NCBI RefSeq assembly: GCF_019613795.1
Contig: NZ_CP080429.1
Location: 339,501-403,500 of the forward strand
Direction: 5' to 3'
DNA from: Flavobacterium litorale
GTDB lineage: Bacteria > Bacteroidota > Bacteroidia > Flavobacteriales > Flavobacteriaceae
Length of the DNA: 64,000 nucleotides
In this document: positions 47,189-56,653 of the stretch, piece after piece
How positions within the stretch are numbered: position 1 is the stretch's first letter
Layout: each line of letters starts with the position of its first letter
Program-made: the position numbers and the translations under genes
Notes under the pieces: model-generated
What the model was told of the DNA's origin: nothing
Database searches by the model: none
The model's input: only the letters and a program-made list of their open reading frames with translations

Positions 47189-47983
47189 TTATACATTTAT
47201 TTGTACAACGTGCCCCTCGTTACTACGTACGTTAAACACCGTACCATCTTCAAAAATAAAATACTGCCCTTTTATACCTGTTAGTTTACCCGTATACGTA
47301 GGCGTTTTAATAAGGTTTAGGCTCGTTACATTTTTAGGATATTCCAGTATAGGGTAATCCAATGCATACAATTGTTCTGGGGTAGCATCAAAATAAGGCT
47401 GTACCTCATCGGGCAAATAGGCTTGCATTTCGTTTCGTTTTACAGCCAAATCAATAGGTGGTACGTTGTTCAACAACATTTTTTTCCAATTAATTTTGTC
47501 GCCCAAATATTCCTTTAATGCTACTTCGGTAATACCTGCCAAATAACGGTTGGGTACCTCTACAAGTGGCATGGCTTGGGTTGCTCCTTGGTCTATCCAT
47601 CGGGTAGGCACCTGCGTTTTTCGGGTTACCCCTACTTTTACATCGCTGGACGATGCTAAGTAAACCACATGCGGTTGCAACTGTACGCGCTTTTCATATT
47701 CCAAATCCCTATCTTCAACATCAAGGTGTGCAGTACTCAACTCGGGGCGCATAATCCAATCGCCCGCAGCAGGGGTACTATAAAAACAATCGTAGCAAAA
47801 ACCCATTCTAAAAATCTTCTTGTTCTTACCACAGCTAAGGCATTTAAAGCCAATAAAATTCAGCTCCACATCACGCCCCAATAGCTGATTCATGTTTAAA
47901 AAACTACTATCGAACACCAAATAGTACTGAATTGGGGTTCCAAATTCGGTTTGCATTTTTGTGAGTACACCTTCGTATTGCAT
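47189..47983 (-). CDS. DUF2797 domain-containing protein
   Basis: 264 residues. A cysteine cluster CLSCGKNKKIFRMGFCYDCF (about residues 48-67) looks like a treble-clef zinc site. The family region VQLQPHVVYLASSSDVKVGV and TRWIDQGATQAMPL are present. The function of DUF2797 is not established; part of it resembles a GIY-YIG-like arrangement (YLASS..KVGVTRK..RWIDQGA), which is my inference. Divergent from the GH3 gene. Confidence 0.82.
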   Translation of the reverse strand: MQYEGVLTKMQTEFGTPIQYYLVFDSSFLNMNQLLGRDVELNFIGFKCLSCGKNKKIFRMGFCYDCFYSTPAAGDWIMRPELSTAHLDVEDRDLEYEKRVQLQPHVVYLASSSDVKVGVTRKTQVPTRWIDQGATQAMPLVEVPNRYLAGITEVALKEYLGDKINWKKMLLNNVPPIDLAVKRNEMQAYLPDEVQPYFDATPEQLYALDYPILEYPKNVTSLNLIKTPTYTGKLTGIKGQYFIFEDGTVFNVRSNEGHVVQINV

Positions 47984-48025
47984 CGTATAATTTAGTATTT
48001 TTATAGTCGTAAAGATACTATAATT

Positions 48026-49567
48026 ATGCCGTTGCCCATAATCAATTCAATAGCGTCGTGGATACTCAAAAAGCGTATACACGATATGGAGTTGTTCTTA
48101 AAATATCCAAACGAGGTACAGGAAGAATTACTTATGAACCTGATACGAGCAGCAGAAAATACTGTTATAGGTAGGAAGTATGGTTTTTCGTCTGTAAAAA
48201 ACTATACTACGTTTTCTGAACGTGTACCCGTATCTACCTACGAAGATTTAGAACCCCTTATAGAACAAACCCGAAGGGGCGAGCAAAACGTTTTTTGGGG
48301 TAGCCCTATAAAATGGTTTGCAAAATCGAGCGGTACTACCAATGCCAAAAGTAAATTCATTCCCGTAAGTTCCGAGTCGTTAGAAGATTGCCACTACAAG
48401 GCAGCCAAAGATTTGCTTTGCCTTTACCTGAACAATAACGAAGATTCGCAACTGTTTACTGGAAAAAGCCTAAGGCTGGGCGGTAGCAAGCAGTTGTACG
48501 AGGATAACAATACGTTTTTTGGCGACCTCTCGGCAATACTGATTGATAATATGCCGATGTGGGCAGAATTTAGCAGTACACCAAGCAATAAAGTATCGTT
48601 AATGAGCGAATGGGAAACCAAACTTACCGCCATTGTACGCGAAAGTATTGAAGAGAATGTAACCAGTTTTGCTGGTGTACCCTCGTGGATGATGGTACTG
48701 ATTAACCGCATATTAGAAGATACTGGCAAAAACCATTTGCATGAGGTATGGCCTAATGTAGAGGTATATTTTCATGGGGGTGTAAGTTTTGAACCGTACC
48801 GAGAACAGTACCAAAAAGTGATACCAAAGTCGGATTTTAAATACTACGAAATTTACAATGCTTCTGAAGGTTTTTTTGCCATACAAGATACCAATGATAG
48901 TACCGAATTATTATTAATGTTGGATTATGGTATATTTTATGAGTTTATCCCTATGGATACGTTTGGCACTATTAACCAGCGCGTTATTAGCCTTGCCGAT
49001 GTTGAGCTCAATAAAAATTACGCTATAGTTATTACCACCAATGCTGGGTTATGGCGTTACCTTATAGGCGATACGGTACGTTTTACATCAGTTAGCCCGT
49101 ATCGTATAAAAATTACAGGGCGTACTAAACACCATATTAATGTTTTTGGTGAGGAATTAATGATTGAGAATACCGACAAAGCTGTGGCTAAAGCGTGTAA
49201 AGCTACAGGTACAGAGGTAATTGATTATACTGTTGCTCCTATATTTATGGAAGGAAAAGAAAAGGGAGCGCATGAGTGGGTGGTAGAATTTAAAACACCT
49301 CCTAAAAACCCAGAAGCATTTAGAACCATACTGGATGAGGCACTGCAAAGTGTGAATTCTGATTACGAGGCAAAGCGTTATAATAACATGACGTTGAACC
49401 CATTAGTACTAAACGTAGCACGACCCAAACTGTTTTACGATTGGCTAAAAGCGCAGGATAAATTGGGTGGGCAGCATAAGATACCACGACTATCCAACGA
49501 GCGGCATTATTTGGAAGAACTAAAGGCTTTACAAGAAAAAAGTGCTACTAAGGTTACTATGGTATAA
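48026..49567 (+). CDS. GH3 family acyl-adenylate-forming protein
   Basis: 513 residues, homologous to plant GH3 acyl-acid amido synthetases. The ATP motif WFAKSSGTTNAKSKFIPVS, YYEIYNASEGFFAIQD, and LWRYLIGDTVRFTSVSPYRIKITGRTKH match the three ANL-like motifs. Plant GH3 enzymes join amino acids to hormones; the substrates of the bacterial proteins are unknown. It is a single-gene unit. Confidence 0.88.
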   Translation: MPLPIINSIASWILKKRIHDMELFLKYPNEVQEELLMNLIRAAENTVIGRKYGFSSVKNYTTFSERVPVSTYEDLEPLIEQTRRGEQNVFWGSPIKWFAKSSGTTNAKSKFIPVSSESLEDCHYKAAKDLLCLYLNNNEDSQLFTGKSLRLGGSKQLYEDNNTFFGDLSAILIDNMPMWAEFSSTPSNKVSLMSEWETKLTAIVRESIEENVTSFAGVPSWMMVLINRILEDTGKNHLHEVWPNVEVYFHGGVSFEPYREQYQKVIPKSDFKYYEIYNASEGFFAIQDTNDSTELLLMLDYGIFYEFIPMDTFGTINQRVISLADVELNKNYAIVITTNAGLWRYLIGDTVRFTSVSPYRIKITGRTKHHINVFGEELMIENTDKAVAKACKATGTEVIDYTVAPIFMEGKEKGAHEWVVEFKTPPKNPEAFRTILDEALQSVNSDYEAKRYNNMTLNPLVLNVARPKLFYDWLKAQDKLGGQHKIPRLSNERHYLEELKALQEKSATKVTMV

Positions 49568-49621
49568 ATCTTGCAATATTATTTTTAACAACAACACTAT
49601 CAGTATATTAAATTATTCTGT

Positions 49622-49629
49622 TACATTTG
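49622..49629 (+). promoter_or_regulatory. -7 promoter box of the small lipoprotein gene
   Basis: TACATTTG, 27 bp before the ATG at 49657. Confidence 0.6.
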
Positions 49630-49656
49630 TTTTTAAAGAAAATTAAATAAAGCTAT

Positions 49657-49863
49657 ATGAAAAAGAATTTTTTAGCATTAGGAGGAGTAGCACTGCTGTT
49701 GTTAGCATCTTGTGGTCCGAGAGTACACCGTTACGGTTGCAGAGGTGGCGGACGTTGTATTACAAGTGTTACAACACAGGCTGAAAAAATAAAGAAAATG
49801 CCACCAAAACAGGCAGCATTTTCAAAAACGGTTACAAAAGCGGTAGTTTCTAAACCCGCTTAA
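49657..49863 (+). CDS. small lipoprotein, unknown function
   Basis: 68 residues. The N-terminus (MKKNFLALGGVALLLLASCG) is a textbook lipoprotein signal with Cys19 as the lipidated residue. The short mature part has two further cysteines in a Gly/Arg-rich patch (YGCRGGGRCITS) and ends in a Lys-rich tail. The promoter and signal peptide make it a real gene. It converges on clpX with a gap of only 7 bp. Confidence 0.72.
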   Translation: MKKNFLALGGVALLLLASCGPRVHRYGCRGGGRCITSVTTQAEKIKKMPPKQAAFSKTVTKAVVSKPA

Positions 49864-49870
49864 TGTATTG

Positions 49871-51103
49871 TTACGAAGCGGCTTTGAGTCGCTTTAGTAA
49901 ATTTTTATTTAAATGATGTTCTACATAGGCTTTATCTACGTGTAATTCCTTCTGGTCAGAACTTGGCAACTCGTACATTGCCTCATTTAATATTGCTTCA
50001 CATAACGAGCGTAGTCCCCTTGCACCCAACTTATATTCTAATGCTTTTGCCACAATATGGTCCAAAGCATCTTCAGATATTGTAAAGGCAACATCATCCA
50101 TAGCAAACAACTTGGTATATTGCTTAATTAGTGCATTTTTAGGTGCAGTAAGTATGGCACGCAATGTAGCACCATCTAAAGGATCCATGTGTGTTAGCAC
50201 GGGTAACCTACCAATAATTTCGGGTATTAATCCAAAATCTTTAACATCTTTAGGAATAATGTATTTTAGTAAATTATCGTTATCAATATGCTCCTTGTCT
50301 TTAGCTACGCTATACCCTAATGCCTGATGGTTAAGTCGTTTTGATATAACGCGTTCAATGCCATCAAAGGCACCCCCAGCTATAAATAGTATGTTTTGGG
50401 TATTTACCTCAATAAACTTTTGGTCGGGGTGCTTACGCCCTCCTTTTGGTGGTACATTTACTACCGTACCCTCTAGTAGCTTTAATAAGGCTTGCTGTAC
50501 GCCCTCGCCCGATACATCACGGGTAATAGAAGGGTTATCGCTTTTACGAGCTATTTTATCTATCTCATCAATAAATACAATACCACGCTCGGCTTTTTTC
50601 ACGTCATAATCAGCAGCCTGTAATAATCGGGTAAGTATGCTCTCCACATCCTCCCCTACGTAACCTGCCTCGGTTAATACGGTGGCATCTACAATGGTAA
50701 GAGGTACGTTTAGCATACGGGCTATGGTTTTGGCAACAAGTGTTTTACCTGTACCCGTTTGCCCTACCATAAGTATGTTGCTCTTTTCTATCTCAATCTC
50801 GTCGTCGTCCTGCTTTTGTGTTAACCTTTTGTAGTGGTTGTATACGGCTACCGATAGTACTTTTTTAGTTTGATCCTGCCCTATTACATACTGGTCCAAA
50901 AAGCCACGTATCTCCTTTGGTTTTTTAAGTTCAAGGTCGCTAGCATCTACCGATGCACCGCTTTGTTTTAATTCTTCTAGCACTATACCGTGCGCTTGTT
51001 CAATACAACGGTCGCATATATGTGCACTAATACCTGCAATAAGCAGGTTGGTTTCTGGCTTTTTTCTGCCACAAAAAGAACATTCTAATACTTCTTTTGC
51101 CAT
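49871..51103 (-). CDS. clpX: ATP-dependent Clp protease ATP-binding subunit ClpX
   Basis: AAA+ unfoldase that feeds ClpP. 410 residues: zinc-binding domain with [10 protein letters not shown] and HICDRCIEQ at the N-terminus, Walker [14 protein letters not shown], Walker [12 protein letters not shown], the ClpP-contact region VIGQ..LDQY in the linker, and the sensor-2 arginine in [13 protein letters not shown]. It is downstream of clpP on the same strand. Confidence 0.97.
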   Translation of the reverse strand: MAKEVLECSFCGRKKPETNLLIAGISAHICDRCIEQAHGIVLEELKQSGASVDASDLELKKPKEIRGFLDQYVIGQDQTKKVLSVAVYNHYKRLTQKQDDDEIEIEKSNILMVGQTGTGKTLVAKTIARMLNVPLTIVDATVLTEAGYVGEDVESILTRLLQAADYDVKKAERGIVFIDEIDKIARKSDNPSITRDVSGEGVQQALLKLLEGTVVNVPPKGGRKHPDQKFIEVNTQNILFIAGGAFDGIERVISKRLNHQALGYSVAKDKEHIDNDNLLKYIIPKDVKDFGLIPEIIGRLPVLTHMDPLDGATLRAILTAPKNALIKQYTKLFAMDDVAFTISEDALDHIVAKALEYKLGARGLRSLCEAILNEAMYELPSSDQKELHVDKAYVEHHLNKNLLKRLKAAS

Positions 51104-51180
51104 AGTTAAAAAGTTCGTTATCCAATAACAGGCTGGTTTTGCACTGCTATTGGATAACGCAAAAAGTTGTTATATTATTT

Positions 51181-51855
51181 TTACTCCCGTATGAGTACCT
51201 CATCTATCATTCCGTACTCCTTAGCCTCAGCTGCTTTCATCCAGTAATCGCGCTCACTGTCTTTATACACATCATCGTAGCTTTTACCCGAATGTTTTGA
51301 GATTATTTTGTACAGCTCTTCTTTTAGTTTGAGCATTTCACGCAGGTTAATTTCCATATCGGTAGCAACACCTTGTGCGCCTCCAGAGGGCTGGTGAATC
51401 ATTACACGTGAGTGTGGTAATGCCGAACGCTTACCATCGGCTCCTGCACAAAGTAGTACTGCACCCATAGAGGCTGCCATACCTGTACATATTGTAGCTA
51501 CATCGGGCTTTATGTATTGCATGGTATCGTACATACCCAAACCTGCGTATACGCTACCGCCTGGCGAGTTAATGTAAATCTGGATGTCTTTATCGGCATC
51601 TGTACTCTCTAAAAATAAAAGTTGTGCTTGTACAATGTTTGCCACTTGGTCGTCTATCCCTGTACCTAAAAAGATGATTCTGTCCATCATTAGGCGCGAA
51701 AAAACATCCATTGCTACTGCATTCATTTGGCGTTCTTCTATAATATTGGGTGTTAAGTTAGTTGGCGTTACGCGGTTTACTAACTTATCGTAATATAGGT
51801 TGTTTACACCATGGTGCTTAGTAGCATATTTTTTAAACTCTTTACCGTAGTTCAT
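51181..51855 (-). CDS. clpP: ATP-dependent Clp protease proteolytic subunit
   Basis: 224-residue serine protease that forms the tetradecameric chamber. The catalytic Ser is in TGMAASMGAVLL, the His in LPHSRVMIHQPSGG, and the Asp in DSERDYWM. The N-terminal extension of about 25 residues before the mature core suggests autoprocessing. It lies between tig and clpX, the common gene order. Confidence 0.97.
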   Translation of the reverse strand: MNYGKEFKKYATKHHGVNNLYYDKLVNRVTPTNLTPNIIEERQMNAVAMDVFSRLMMDRIIFLGTGIDDQVANIVQAQLLFLESTDADKDIQIYINSPGGSVYAGLGMYDTMQYIKPDVATICTGMAASMGAVLLCAGADGKRSALPHSRVMIHQPSGGAQGVATDMEINLREMLKLKEELYKIISKHSGKSYDDVYKDSERDYWMKAAEAKEYGMIDEVLIRE

Positions 51856-51944
51856 ATTCAGATTTTTTTGCTGTTAATTTAAGAAACAAAAAGCGTCAAA
51901 CCTAGTAAGGATGACGCTCAAAGATACTTATTTTTTTGTAAGAA

Positions 51945-53270
51945 TTATTTACCAGACATTTCTTTAACGAAATCTTGGTAAGTAATCTCTTTTGTTTTGT
52001 ATTTTACGTTTTCTTTGAATAAGTTGAGCATTTTTTCGCTCATCACTTGGTCTGAAAGTCGTTTTACTTCTTCTTGGTCAGAAAGCACTCTCGATACGAT
52101 GTTTTCTACATCCTCGTCAGTAGGATTCATTTGCCCAAACTGTGCCATTTGTTTTTTAATCATTACACTGGCATAGGCTTTTAAGTCTTCAAAATTAATC
52201 TGAAGGTTGTTATCGTTAATTAGTTTACCCTCTATAAGTTGGTAACGTAATCCTTGGTGCGATTTTGTATATTCTTCTTCTGCCTGCTCTGGTGTTATCG
52301 GATTTTCGCCAGCGGTTTGTATCCATTTTTTAAGGAATTCAGCAGGTAGCTCAAATTGTGTGTTTTCCAGTAACGATTCGGTAACATCGTTAAGGAATTT
52401 TTGGTCTGCCTGTTGTGCAAATTGCTGCTCCGCATCTTGCTTAATTTTTTCTTTAAGCTCTTCTACAGAGGTTACATTGCCTTCGCCAAATAGCTTATCA
52501 AATAACTCTTGGTTTAATTCTGCTGGCTCGGTAGTGTTTATCTCTTCTATAGTAAAGGTTACCTCAACATCTAAACCATGCGCCATATCGTGGTCTACTT
52601 TAAGGTACTCCATTAATTTATGGTCGTCATCAAAAAGCCCTTTTGTGCTTACAGTAACCACATCGCCTACTTTTTTACCAATAAACTTTTTACCTGTTGT
52701 TTTGGTTCTAAAAATACTTGGTGTAATGGTTACTTCGCTATTAATACCTTTTTCTTCGTTGGCAAAAATACCTTTAATGTCGTCGCCTTCTTCCGATTTT
52801 TCTTTTGATATTAATTTTCCGTATTGTTTCTGTATGCGTTCTACTTGCTCGTCTAGCATAGCATCGTCAGCAACAATATTGTATTTTACAACTTTATTTT
52901 TTGCGGCAAGGTCTACAGTAAACTCTGGAACAAGTCCTAATTCAAACTCAAAAGCATAATCATCAGCATCCCAATCAAAATCTTCTGTAGCTTTTGGTAG
53001 TGGGTTACCTAATATCTCCAATTTTTCTTCGGTAATGTAATCGTTTAATGATGATTGTAGTACTTTGTTTACCTCCTCAAACAATACTGCTTTACCGTAT
53101 TGTTTTTGTATAAGGCTCATCGGTACAGCACCTTTTCTAAAACCAGGGATATTGGCGTTTTTTCTGTAATCTTTTAAAACTTTATCCACTTGTGGCTTAT
53201 AGTCTTCTTTTGTTAACGCTACTGTTACAACAGCATTTAGTGCATCTACCTGCTCTCTCGTAATATTCAT
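51945..53270 (-). CDS. tig: trigger factor
   Basis: Ribosome-bound chaperone for nascent chains. 441 residues: N-terminal ribosome-binding domain with the signature region NIPGFRKGAVPMSLIQKQYG, a degenerate PPIase-like middle domain (GDVVTVSTKGLFDDD..), and a long helical C-terminal domain. The promoter upstream lies within a perfect palindrome (53300-53336). Confidence 0.94.
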   Translation of the reverse strand: MNITREQVDALNAVVTVALTKEDYKPQVDKVLKDYRKNANIPGFRKGAVPMSLIQKQYGKAVLFEEVNKVLQSSLNDYITEEKLEILGNPLPKATEDFDWDADDYAFEFELGLVPEFTVDLAAKNKVVKYNIVADDAMLDEQVERIQKQYGKLISKEKSEEGDDIKGIFANEEKGINSEVTITPSIFRTKTTGKKFIGKKVGDVVTVSTKGLFDDDHKLMEYLKVDHDMAHGLDVEVTFTIEEINTTEPAELNQELFDKLFGEGNVTSVEELKEKIKQDAEQQFAQQADQKFLNDVTESLLENTQFELPAEFLKKWIQTAGENPITPEQAEEEYTKSHQGLRYQLIEGKLINDNNLQINFEDLKAYASVMIKKQMAQFGQMNPTDEDVENIVSRVLSDQEEVKRLSDQVMSEKMLNLFKENVKYKTKEITYQDFVKEMSGK

Positions 53271-53299
53271 TATCTAAAATTGTTTAAATACCATAAAAT

Positions 53300-53336
53300 T
53301 ATGGCTTGCAAAATTATAATAATTTTGCAAGCCATA
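53300..53336. promoter_or_regulatory. Perfect 18-bp inverted repeat across the tig promoter
   Basis: Arms 53300-53317 and 53319-53336 are perfect inverted copies separated by one base. On the minus strand the -7 box TAATTTTG falls at 53309-53316 inside the left arm, and a TTG -33 element at 53337-53339 abuts the right arm, a spacing of 20 bp. The right arm therefore fills the space between -33 and -7 exactly. This could be a repressor operator or an RNA hairpin signal. Confidence 0.65.
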
Positions 53337-53385
53337 CAAGTTTTACACCATTGTATTATTTAGTACATGGTTAGCCTATTGCGGT

Positions 53386-53733
53386 TTATGATTTTTCTTT
53401 TTCGGATGTGCCTGATACTAACGATTGGCAAAAGGAAAGTACAATACTAAACAGCAGTGCACTCCAAAAACTACTTACGGCAAACCCAGGCACAAGGGCA
53501 TCGCAAAGCATTATAATTATGGCATTTATTACCAGTAAAAAAAGCCCTAATGTAAGTATGGTAACGGGTAGTGTAAATACTATTAATACAGGTTTTATAA
53601 AGATGTTAAGCAACCCCAGCACTAATGCAACGAGCAATGCTGCCGACCACCCTGTAATTTTTACCCCTGGCATGATGTAGGATAATACCATTACCAAAAT
53701 GGTGGTAGCGAGTATTTTTACAAGCGTTTTCAT
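53386..53733 (-). CDS. phage holin family IV-type small membrane protein (PF04020-like)
   Basis: 115 residues with about four hydrophobic segments and the typical pattern SYIMPGVKITGWSAALLVALVLGLLNIFIKP. Despite the name, this family is widespread in bacterial chromosomes and is not evidence of a prophage. The ATG at 53733 is supported by a promoter box at 53759-53766. It lies just upstream of tig on the same strand. Confidence 0.85.
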   Translation of the reverse strand: MKTLVKILATTILVMVLSYIMPGVKITGWSAALLVALVLGLLNIFIKPVLIVFTLPVTILTLGLFLLVINAIIIMLCDALVPGFAVSSFWSALLFSIVLSFCQSLVSGTSEKEKS

Positions 53734-53758
53734 TGTGTTTTTTAATAAATGTGAACTA

Positions 53759-53766
53759 CAAAAATA
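53759..53766 (-). promoter_or_regulatory. -7 promoter box of the small membrane protein gene
   Basis: TATTTTTG on the minus strand, 25 bp before the ATG at 53733. It overlaps the T-run of the terminator of the upstream GDSL gene. Confidence 0.55.
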
Positions 53767-53768
53767 AA

Positions 53769-53796
53769 AAAAGCACCCCAAAACAGGAGTGCTTTT
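53769..53796 (-). terminator. Terminator after the GDSL lipoprotein gene
   Basis: On the minus strand AAAAGCACTCC pairs with GGGGTGCTTTT (one mismatch), followed by a long T-run. Confidence 0.75.
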
Positions 53797-53821
53797 AAAT
53801 ACTTATTTTATGCGTTTGCCA

Positions 53822-55399
53822 TTAATTGGTAGCTAAAACTGTAGCTGCCGGGAAACCGCCTGCATTTATTTGTGGCAGTTTGGCATTATAGTAATCGTTT
53901 ATAACTTTAATTATTTCGTTTGCAATAACGGCGTATCCTCTTGCATTGGGGTGTACGCCATCTAACGAGAATAATACGGTACTTATAGTAGATGTACTAA
54001 AGTAGTCGGCATTGTAAACCTGCCCGTCCTCTACCTCTAGTCCTACCACCAATTGTGCTAATATGGCATTCATATCGGCAACAGCAAGTTCGTTAGCCTC
54101 AGCAACATTTAAAATTGTTTGATTAAAGCTAGTTGTGGCTTCTGCAACCATACTTGCCTCGTTAATTGTAAGTACGTGCTGGTCTTGTAACGGAAACGTT
54201 ATGCCAAAAGAGTTAAATGGAGCGGGTACTCCATCAGGAGCCGAACCAATAACCGTTCTAGTACTTAGCAAAAGAAAATCGGCCGAAGTGGCTTGCCTTG
54301 CCTGCCCAAACACACTACCTAAAAACTGTGCTTGTGCTGCAGGTACGCCTCCAGCCGTTAATGCTCCTGCAATTTCTGCTGAAAGATTGTCTAACGATTC
54401 GTCTACAATAAGTACTGGATTTGGGCTTGATGTAGATAATACCGACAGTCTGTCTGAAGCTCCAAAAGCAGCTAAAGCCTGTATCATTGGGCTATACAGT
54501 TGGGCGTTTAACTGCGCTATTGTAGCCTGCCCTACAGCCACATCGCCACCACCTAACAGCGATGCCGTAATGGGGTTGTATGGTACGGTTGTAAAAAATG
54601 GTATGGAGGTAACATCTGGTATTGTAGCTACTACACCTTTAGCGCCACCCGAAGTTAGCGTAGTTGTAATTTGCGAATATACGTTAGCAAACACCGTAGG
54701 GTCTGTAATATCATTAAATCCGTAAGTGGTAGGATCAAAATTGCCCAATTGGTTTACACCAACACCACCTGATGTTGCGAAAGATAAAACATCGTTACCA
54801 CCAATCCAGTTGGTAAAAAATGTAGGGTTCTTAGTCATTGCATCACCTAATATCGTTGCTGTAGCCGATGTAGCATGGCGTACAAAATATGGGTTGGACT
54901 GTTGTGTGGCAACTCCTGCAAGGCTACCGTATCCTGGGGCTACTAGGTGAAACGATTTTGTACCAGGAACTCCCATATTATTATAAGCTGTTGCTTGTTG
55001 GCTGGAAACCTCTATGGTTGGCGTGCCTGCTATAAACTCAGGTCCGCCAGCACTTGCATTAATTATAAGACGGGTATTGGCTATTGGTGTACCGCCCAAA
55101 AGCAGTCCTCCCAAATTATCAACATCATCCTCAAACGATGGTTGCGTAAACGCACCACCACCTACTACGGCAAATTGTTTTGCCAGTTGGCTCGGGAAAG
55201 AATAACTTTGCCCCACGCGCGACATGGTACCGTCCATAAAACCTGCGGTAAGCGAGTTACCCAATGCAACATAGGAGGTAAAATCGGCATCGCCAGCACT
55301 ATAACTACTATTGTTTACTTCATCATCAAACTCTGGTTCGCAACCAGCAAATACAAGTGCTAGTGCAGATAGGTATATAAATTTATTTTTCATTTTCAT
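53822..55399 (-). CDS. SGNH/GDSL hydrolase family lipoprotein
   Basis: 525 residues with a lipoprotein signal (LSALALVFAGCEPEF). The SGNH motifs are present: block I YVALGNSLTAG (Asn replaces the Asp of GDSL), block III WIGGNDVLSF, and block V DGVHPNARGYAVIANEI with the catalytic Asp and His. It is probably an esterase or lipase at the cell surface. It is next to a FadL-type porin gene, 6 bp apart, which suggests that the pair acts on fatty acid esters. ATGs at 55399 and 55393 are both possible. Confidence 0.88.
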   Translation of the reverse strand: MKMKNKFIYLSALALVFAGCEPEFDDEVNNSSYSAGDADFTSYVALGNSLTAGFMDGTMSRVGQSYSFPSQLAKQFAVVGGGAFTQPSFEDDVDNLGGLLLGGTPIANTRLIINASAGGPEFIAGTPTIEVSSQQATAYNNMGVPGTKSFHLVAPGYGSLAGVATQQSNPYFVRHATSATATILGDAMTKNPTFFTNWIGGNDVLSFATSGGVGVNQLGNFDPTTYGFNDITDPTVFANVYSQITTTLTSGGAKGVVATIPDVTSIPFFTTVPYNPITASLLGGGDVAVGQATIAQLNAQLYSPMIQALAAFGASDRLSVLSTSSPNPVLIVDESLDNLSAEIAGALTAGGVPAAQAQFLGSVFGQARQATSADFLLLSTRTVIGSAPDGVPAPFNSFGITFPLQDQHVLTINEASMVAEATTSFNQTILNVAEANELAVADMNAILAQLVVGLEVEDGQVYNADYFSTSTISTVLFSLDGVHPNARGYAVIANEIIKVINDYYNAKLPQINAGGFPAATVLATN

Positions 55400-55405
55400 C
55401 TTTTT

Positions 55406-56653
55406 TTAGAAACTGTACGTTAAACCAACTCCTGGAGAGAATACCATATTTTTGTATGTACCTCCAAAAGAAACATCATCTTGTGTACCTTCTGAATAAT
55501 GGTCGTAAGAATTATCAACTTCATCAAAGTGAAGGTATAGGAATGAGAAGTCAACCCCAAGTTTTTTGTTAAACTGGTAGGTTAAACCTCCTGTAAAACC
55601 CATAGAATCGTTTCGTGGTGTTTCTGGTGCAAAATAACCGTCTTGTACAGGGGTTTCATCAAAGTACCAACCCGCACGGAAAGCAAATTTACTATTGTGT
55701 AGGTACTGTGCACCCAATCTGTATGTGCTTGCATCTTTATAATTACGCGGATTTACCGATGTAGGTACATTGTTAGCAAAGCTTACTGTAAGCGATTCGT
55801 AAACATTCCAGTACGCACGGTTATAATCAAAAGCTAAAAGCCATTTTTCATTTACTTTATACGATAATCCAACAGTAACCTCCGCAGGTAGTGGTAAATC
55901 AGCATCAAATGTTGTATTGCTAAATGTGCCTTGTGCAAAAGCAGGTACATTACTAAATACAGCATCGCCATCGCGGGCTTCCATTGTAATTTCAGAGCGG
56001 TAGTTAAACCCTAGCGTTAAAGCTTCGGTTGGTTTAAACATAAAGCCTGCTGTCCAACCCCAAGCGGTTACGCCCGAAGCATCTATGGTAAGGTGCGATC
56101 TTTCGCCCACCTCATTGGTAAGGCTTCTGTTTAAGTTTCTGTCAAACTCAACACTACCATTTACGTAAATAGGACCACCGCCTATGCTTAGTTTTTCATC
56201 TAGTTTTATAGATATTGTAGGCTGTACGTATATAGCTTGTAAATCGATACTGTTTACAAGGTGCGAACCTTCCCAGTCCTTATCCCAATCTACAGAACTA
56301 CCATAAGGTGTATACACCGCCAAACCTGCCGATAACCAATCGTTTACTTTGTACGATGCATATAATGTAAATGGTGTACCGAAATTTTCAGTAGATGCAT
56401 TCCAGTTATAGATTTCGTTTTGGAACTTGGTGCGTGCAAAAACGGCGTTCCCTCCGACAGATACGTTAAAACGATCTTCCAGAAATGCCATACCCGCAGG
56501 GTTAAAAAACAATACCTCGGCACTGTTTACAACCGCTACCCCTGTATGCCCCATAGCCAACTGTTTTTGCCCTTGTAAGGACACACGATATCCTCCTGCA
56601 AATGCAGAGGAAGCTGTTAAAGCCGCAATTGTTAAAGATAATAGTTTTCTCAT
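55406..56653 (-). CDS. OmpP1/FadL family outer-membrane transporter
   Basis: 415 residues with a signal peptide (LLSLTIAALTASSAFA) and a beta-barrel. The N-terminal hatch signature GYRVSLQGQKQLAMGHTG and FNPAGMAFLEDRFNVSVG fit FadL-type uptake of long-chain fatty acids or other hydrophobic compounds. The C-terminus ends in GVGLTYSF, the terminal aromatic needed for barrel insertion. It is upstream of the GDSL hydrolase gene in one operon. The ATG at 56653 is preferred over the TTG two codons upstream. Confidence 0.9.
   Translation of the reverse strand: MRKLLSLTIAALTASSAFAGGYRVSLQGQKQLAMGHTGVAVVNSAEVLFFNPAGMAFLEDRFNVSVGGNAVFARTKFQNEIYNWNASTENFGTPFTLYASYKVNDWLSAGLAVYTPYGSSVDWDKDWEGSHLVNSIDLQAIYVQPTISIKLDEKLSIGGGPIYVNGSVEFDRNLNRSLTNEVGERSHLTIDASGVTAWGWTAGFMFKPTEALTLGFNYRSEITMEARDGDAVFSNVPAFAQGTFSNTTFDADLPLPAEVTVGLSYKVNEKWLLAFDYNRAYWNVYESLTVSFANNVPTSVNPRNYKDASTYRLGAQYLHNSKFAFRAGWYFDETPVQDGYFAPETPRNDSMGFTGGLTYQFNKKLGVDFSFLYLHFDEVDNSYDHYSEGTQDDVSFGGTYKNMVFSPGVGLTYSF

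Noticed and set aside
52360..52959. 199-codon plus-strand frame opposite tig
   Set aside because: A shadow of the tig coding strand with low-complexity Ser content.
53386..53733. Prophage remnant suggested by a holin-family protein
   Set aside because: This membrane family is common in bacterial chromosomes, and no other phage gene is near.
54135..54725. 196-codon plus-strand frame opposite the GDSL gene
   Set aside because: The opposite strand encodes a clear SGNH hydrolase; this frame has no signals.
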